5,401 nt of DNA. Origin: Pseudomonadota bacterium. GTDB lineage: Bacteria; Bdellovibrionota; UBA1018; CAIMNF01. The DNA lies in assembly GCA_027482725.1 (NCBI GenBank), contig JAIXVT010000141.1, positions 1 to 5,401 of the forward strand. The letters run 5' to 3'. The stretch's first letter is position 1. Every line of letters begins with the position of its first letter. The notes below the pieces were generated by a model, which ran no database searches, was not told the origin of the DNA, and was given only the letters and a program-made list of their open reading frames with translations. This document shows, one piece after another, positions 5,238 through 5,401 of the stretch. The position numbers and the translations under genes are program-made.

Positions 5238-5401
5238 GGTTTAACTCCTTTGCGGCCAAAGCCAGGGCCGATTCAAATTTGGTTTGGATTTGCTGGAGCG
5301 CCTCTTGTGTTTGTGCTTCGAATCGCATCACCAAAACAGGCTGAGTATTGGAAGCGCGGATCAGGCCCCAGCGGTCCTTATAATCCACGCGCAGTCCATC
5401 A
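5212..5401 (-). CDS. Phosphomannomutase/phosphoglucomutase, C-terminal fragment (starts beyond the right edge)
   Basis: The minus strand from the right edge encodes 62 residues ending in TGA at 5214-5212. It starts DGLRVDYKDRWGLIRASNTQ and continues PVLVMRFEAQT. This is the C-terminal domain 4 of alpha-D-phosphohexomutases (ManB/AlgC/CpsG type). R15-A-S-N-T-Q-P is the phosphate-binding loop that grips the sugar phosphate, and DG at the start is the conserved lead-in. The enzyme interconverts hexose 6-phosphate and 1-phosphate for sugar-nucleotide synthesis (LPS, capsule, glycans). The active-site serine and metal loop lie outside the window, so mannose or glucose preference cannot be decided. 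A final helix-prone tail (about 30-54) precedes an HEPLDFNG end. The last 26 bp overlap the first codons of uvrA in another frame, which suggests one transcript. Confidence 0.88.
   Translation of the reverse strand, partial: DGLRVDYKDRWGLIRASNTQPVLVMRFEAQTQEALQQIQTKFESALALAAKELNHEPLDFNG
5245..5251 (-). promoter_or_regulatory. Ribosome binding site of uvrA inside the mutase gene
   Basis: On the minus strand AAAGGAG lies 7 bases before the uvrA ATG (5237-5235). It sits within the mutase codons for A-K-E. No other ATG lies between this start and the conserved ILVRGARVHNLKNI block at residue 11, so the strong site settles the start and confirms the 26-bp overlap with the mutase. Confidence 0.8.

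Overview
The window looks like a piece of a Gram-negative bacterial chromosome with mid-range GC. By my hand count on sample lines, the core genes are about 50-55% G+C. A phosphomannomutase/phosphoglucomutase tail, a UvrABC-type UvrA, an Sec-exported small protein with an AxA signal-peptidase site and a YahK-like aldehyde reductase are all bacterial. The lineage cannot be fixed from sequence alone. A Bdellovibrionota-like organism is a guess from the overall style and nothing more.

Layout, left to right. At 1-248 (minus) is the N-terminal end of an AAA_14/DUF4143-type ATPase that runs off the left edge. Its start codon abuts a perfect inverted repeat at 248-291 with 21-bp arms. That repeat fills most of the divergent intergenic space before a zinc-dependent, probably NADPH-linked alcohol dehydrogenase/aldehyde reductase (336-1391, plus). 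Next comes a small exported protein of unknown function with its own recognisable promoter and ribosome binding site (1467-1949, plus). A 203-bp gap without a convincing gene follows, then an AT-rich orphan gene for a two-helix membrane protein with a charged helical tail (2153-2665, plus). That gene converges on uvrA (2694-5237, minus). The C-terminus of a phosphohexomutase (5212-5401, minus) lies upstream of uvrA and overlaps it by 26 bp.

The right half is therefore an operon-like mutase-uvrA pair, read right to left, in which uvrA is probably translationally coupled. UvrA is the damage-recognition ATPase of nucleotide excision repair. This copy keeps both ABC modules and the UvrB-binding region, but has lost about 90 residues from the first signature domain. 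The left half mixes housekeeping-like genes with two AT-rich, accessory-looking genes (about 35-38% G+C), namely the ATPase and the two-helix protein.

No insertion sequence, CRISPR array, tRNA or rRNA was seen. The best candidates for something new are the start-codon palindrome of the ATPase, the shortened UvrA and the two-helix membrane protein. I see no evidence here for a complete, novel multi-gene system.
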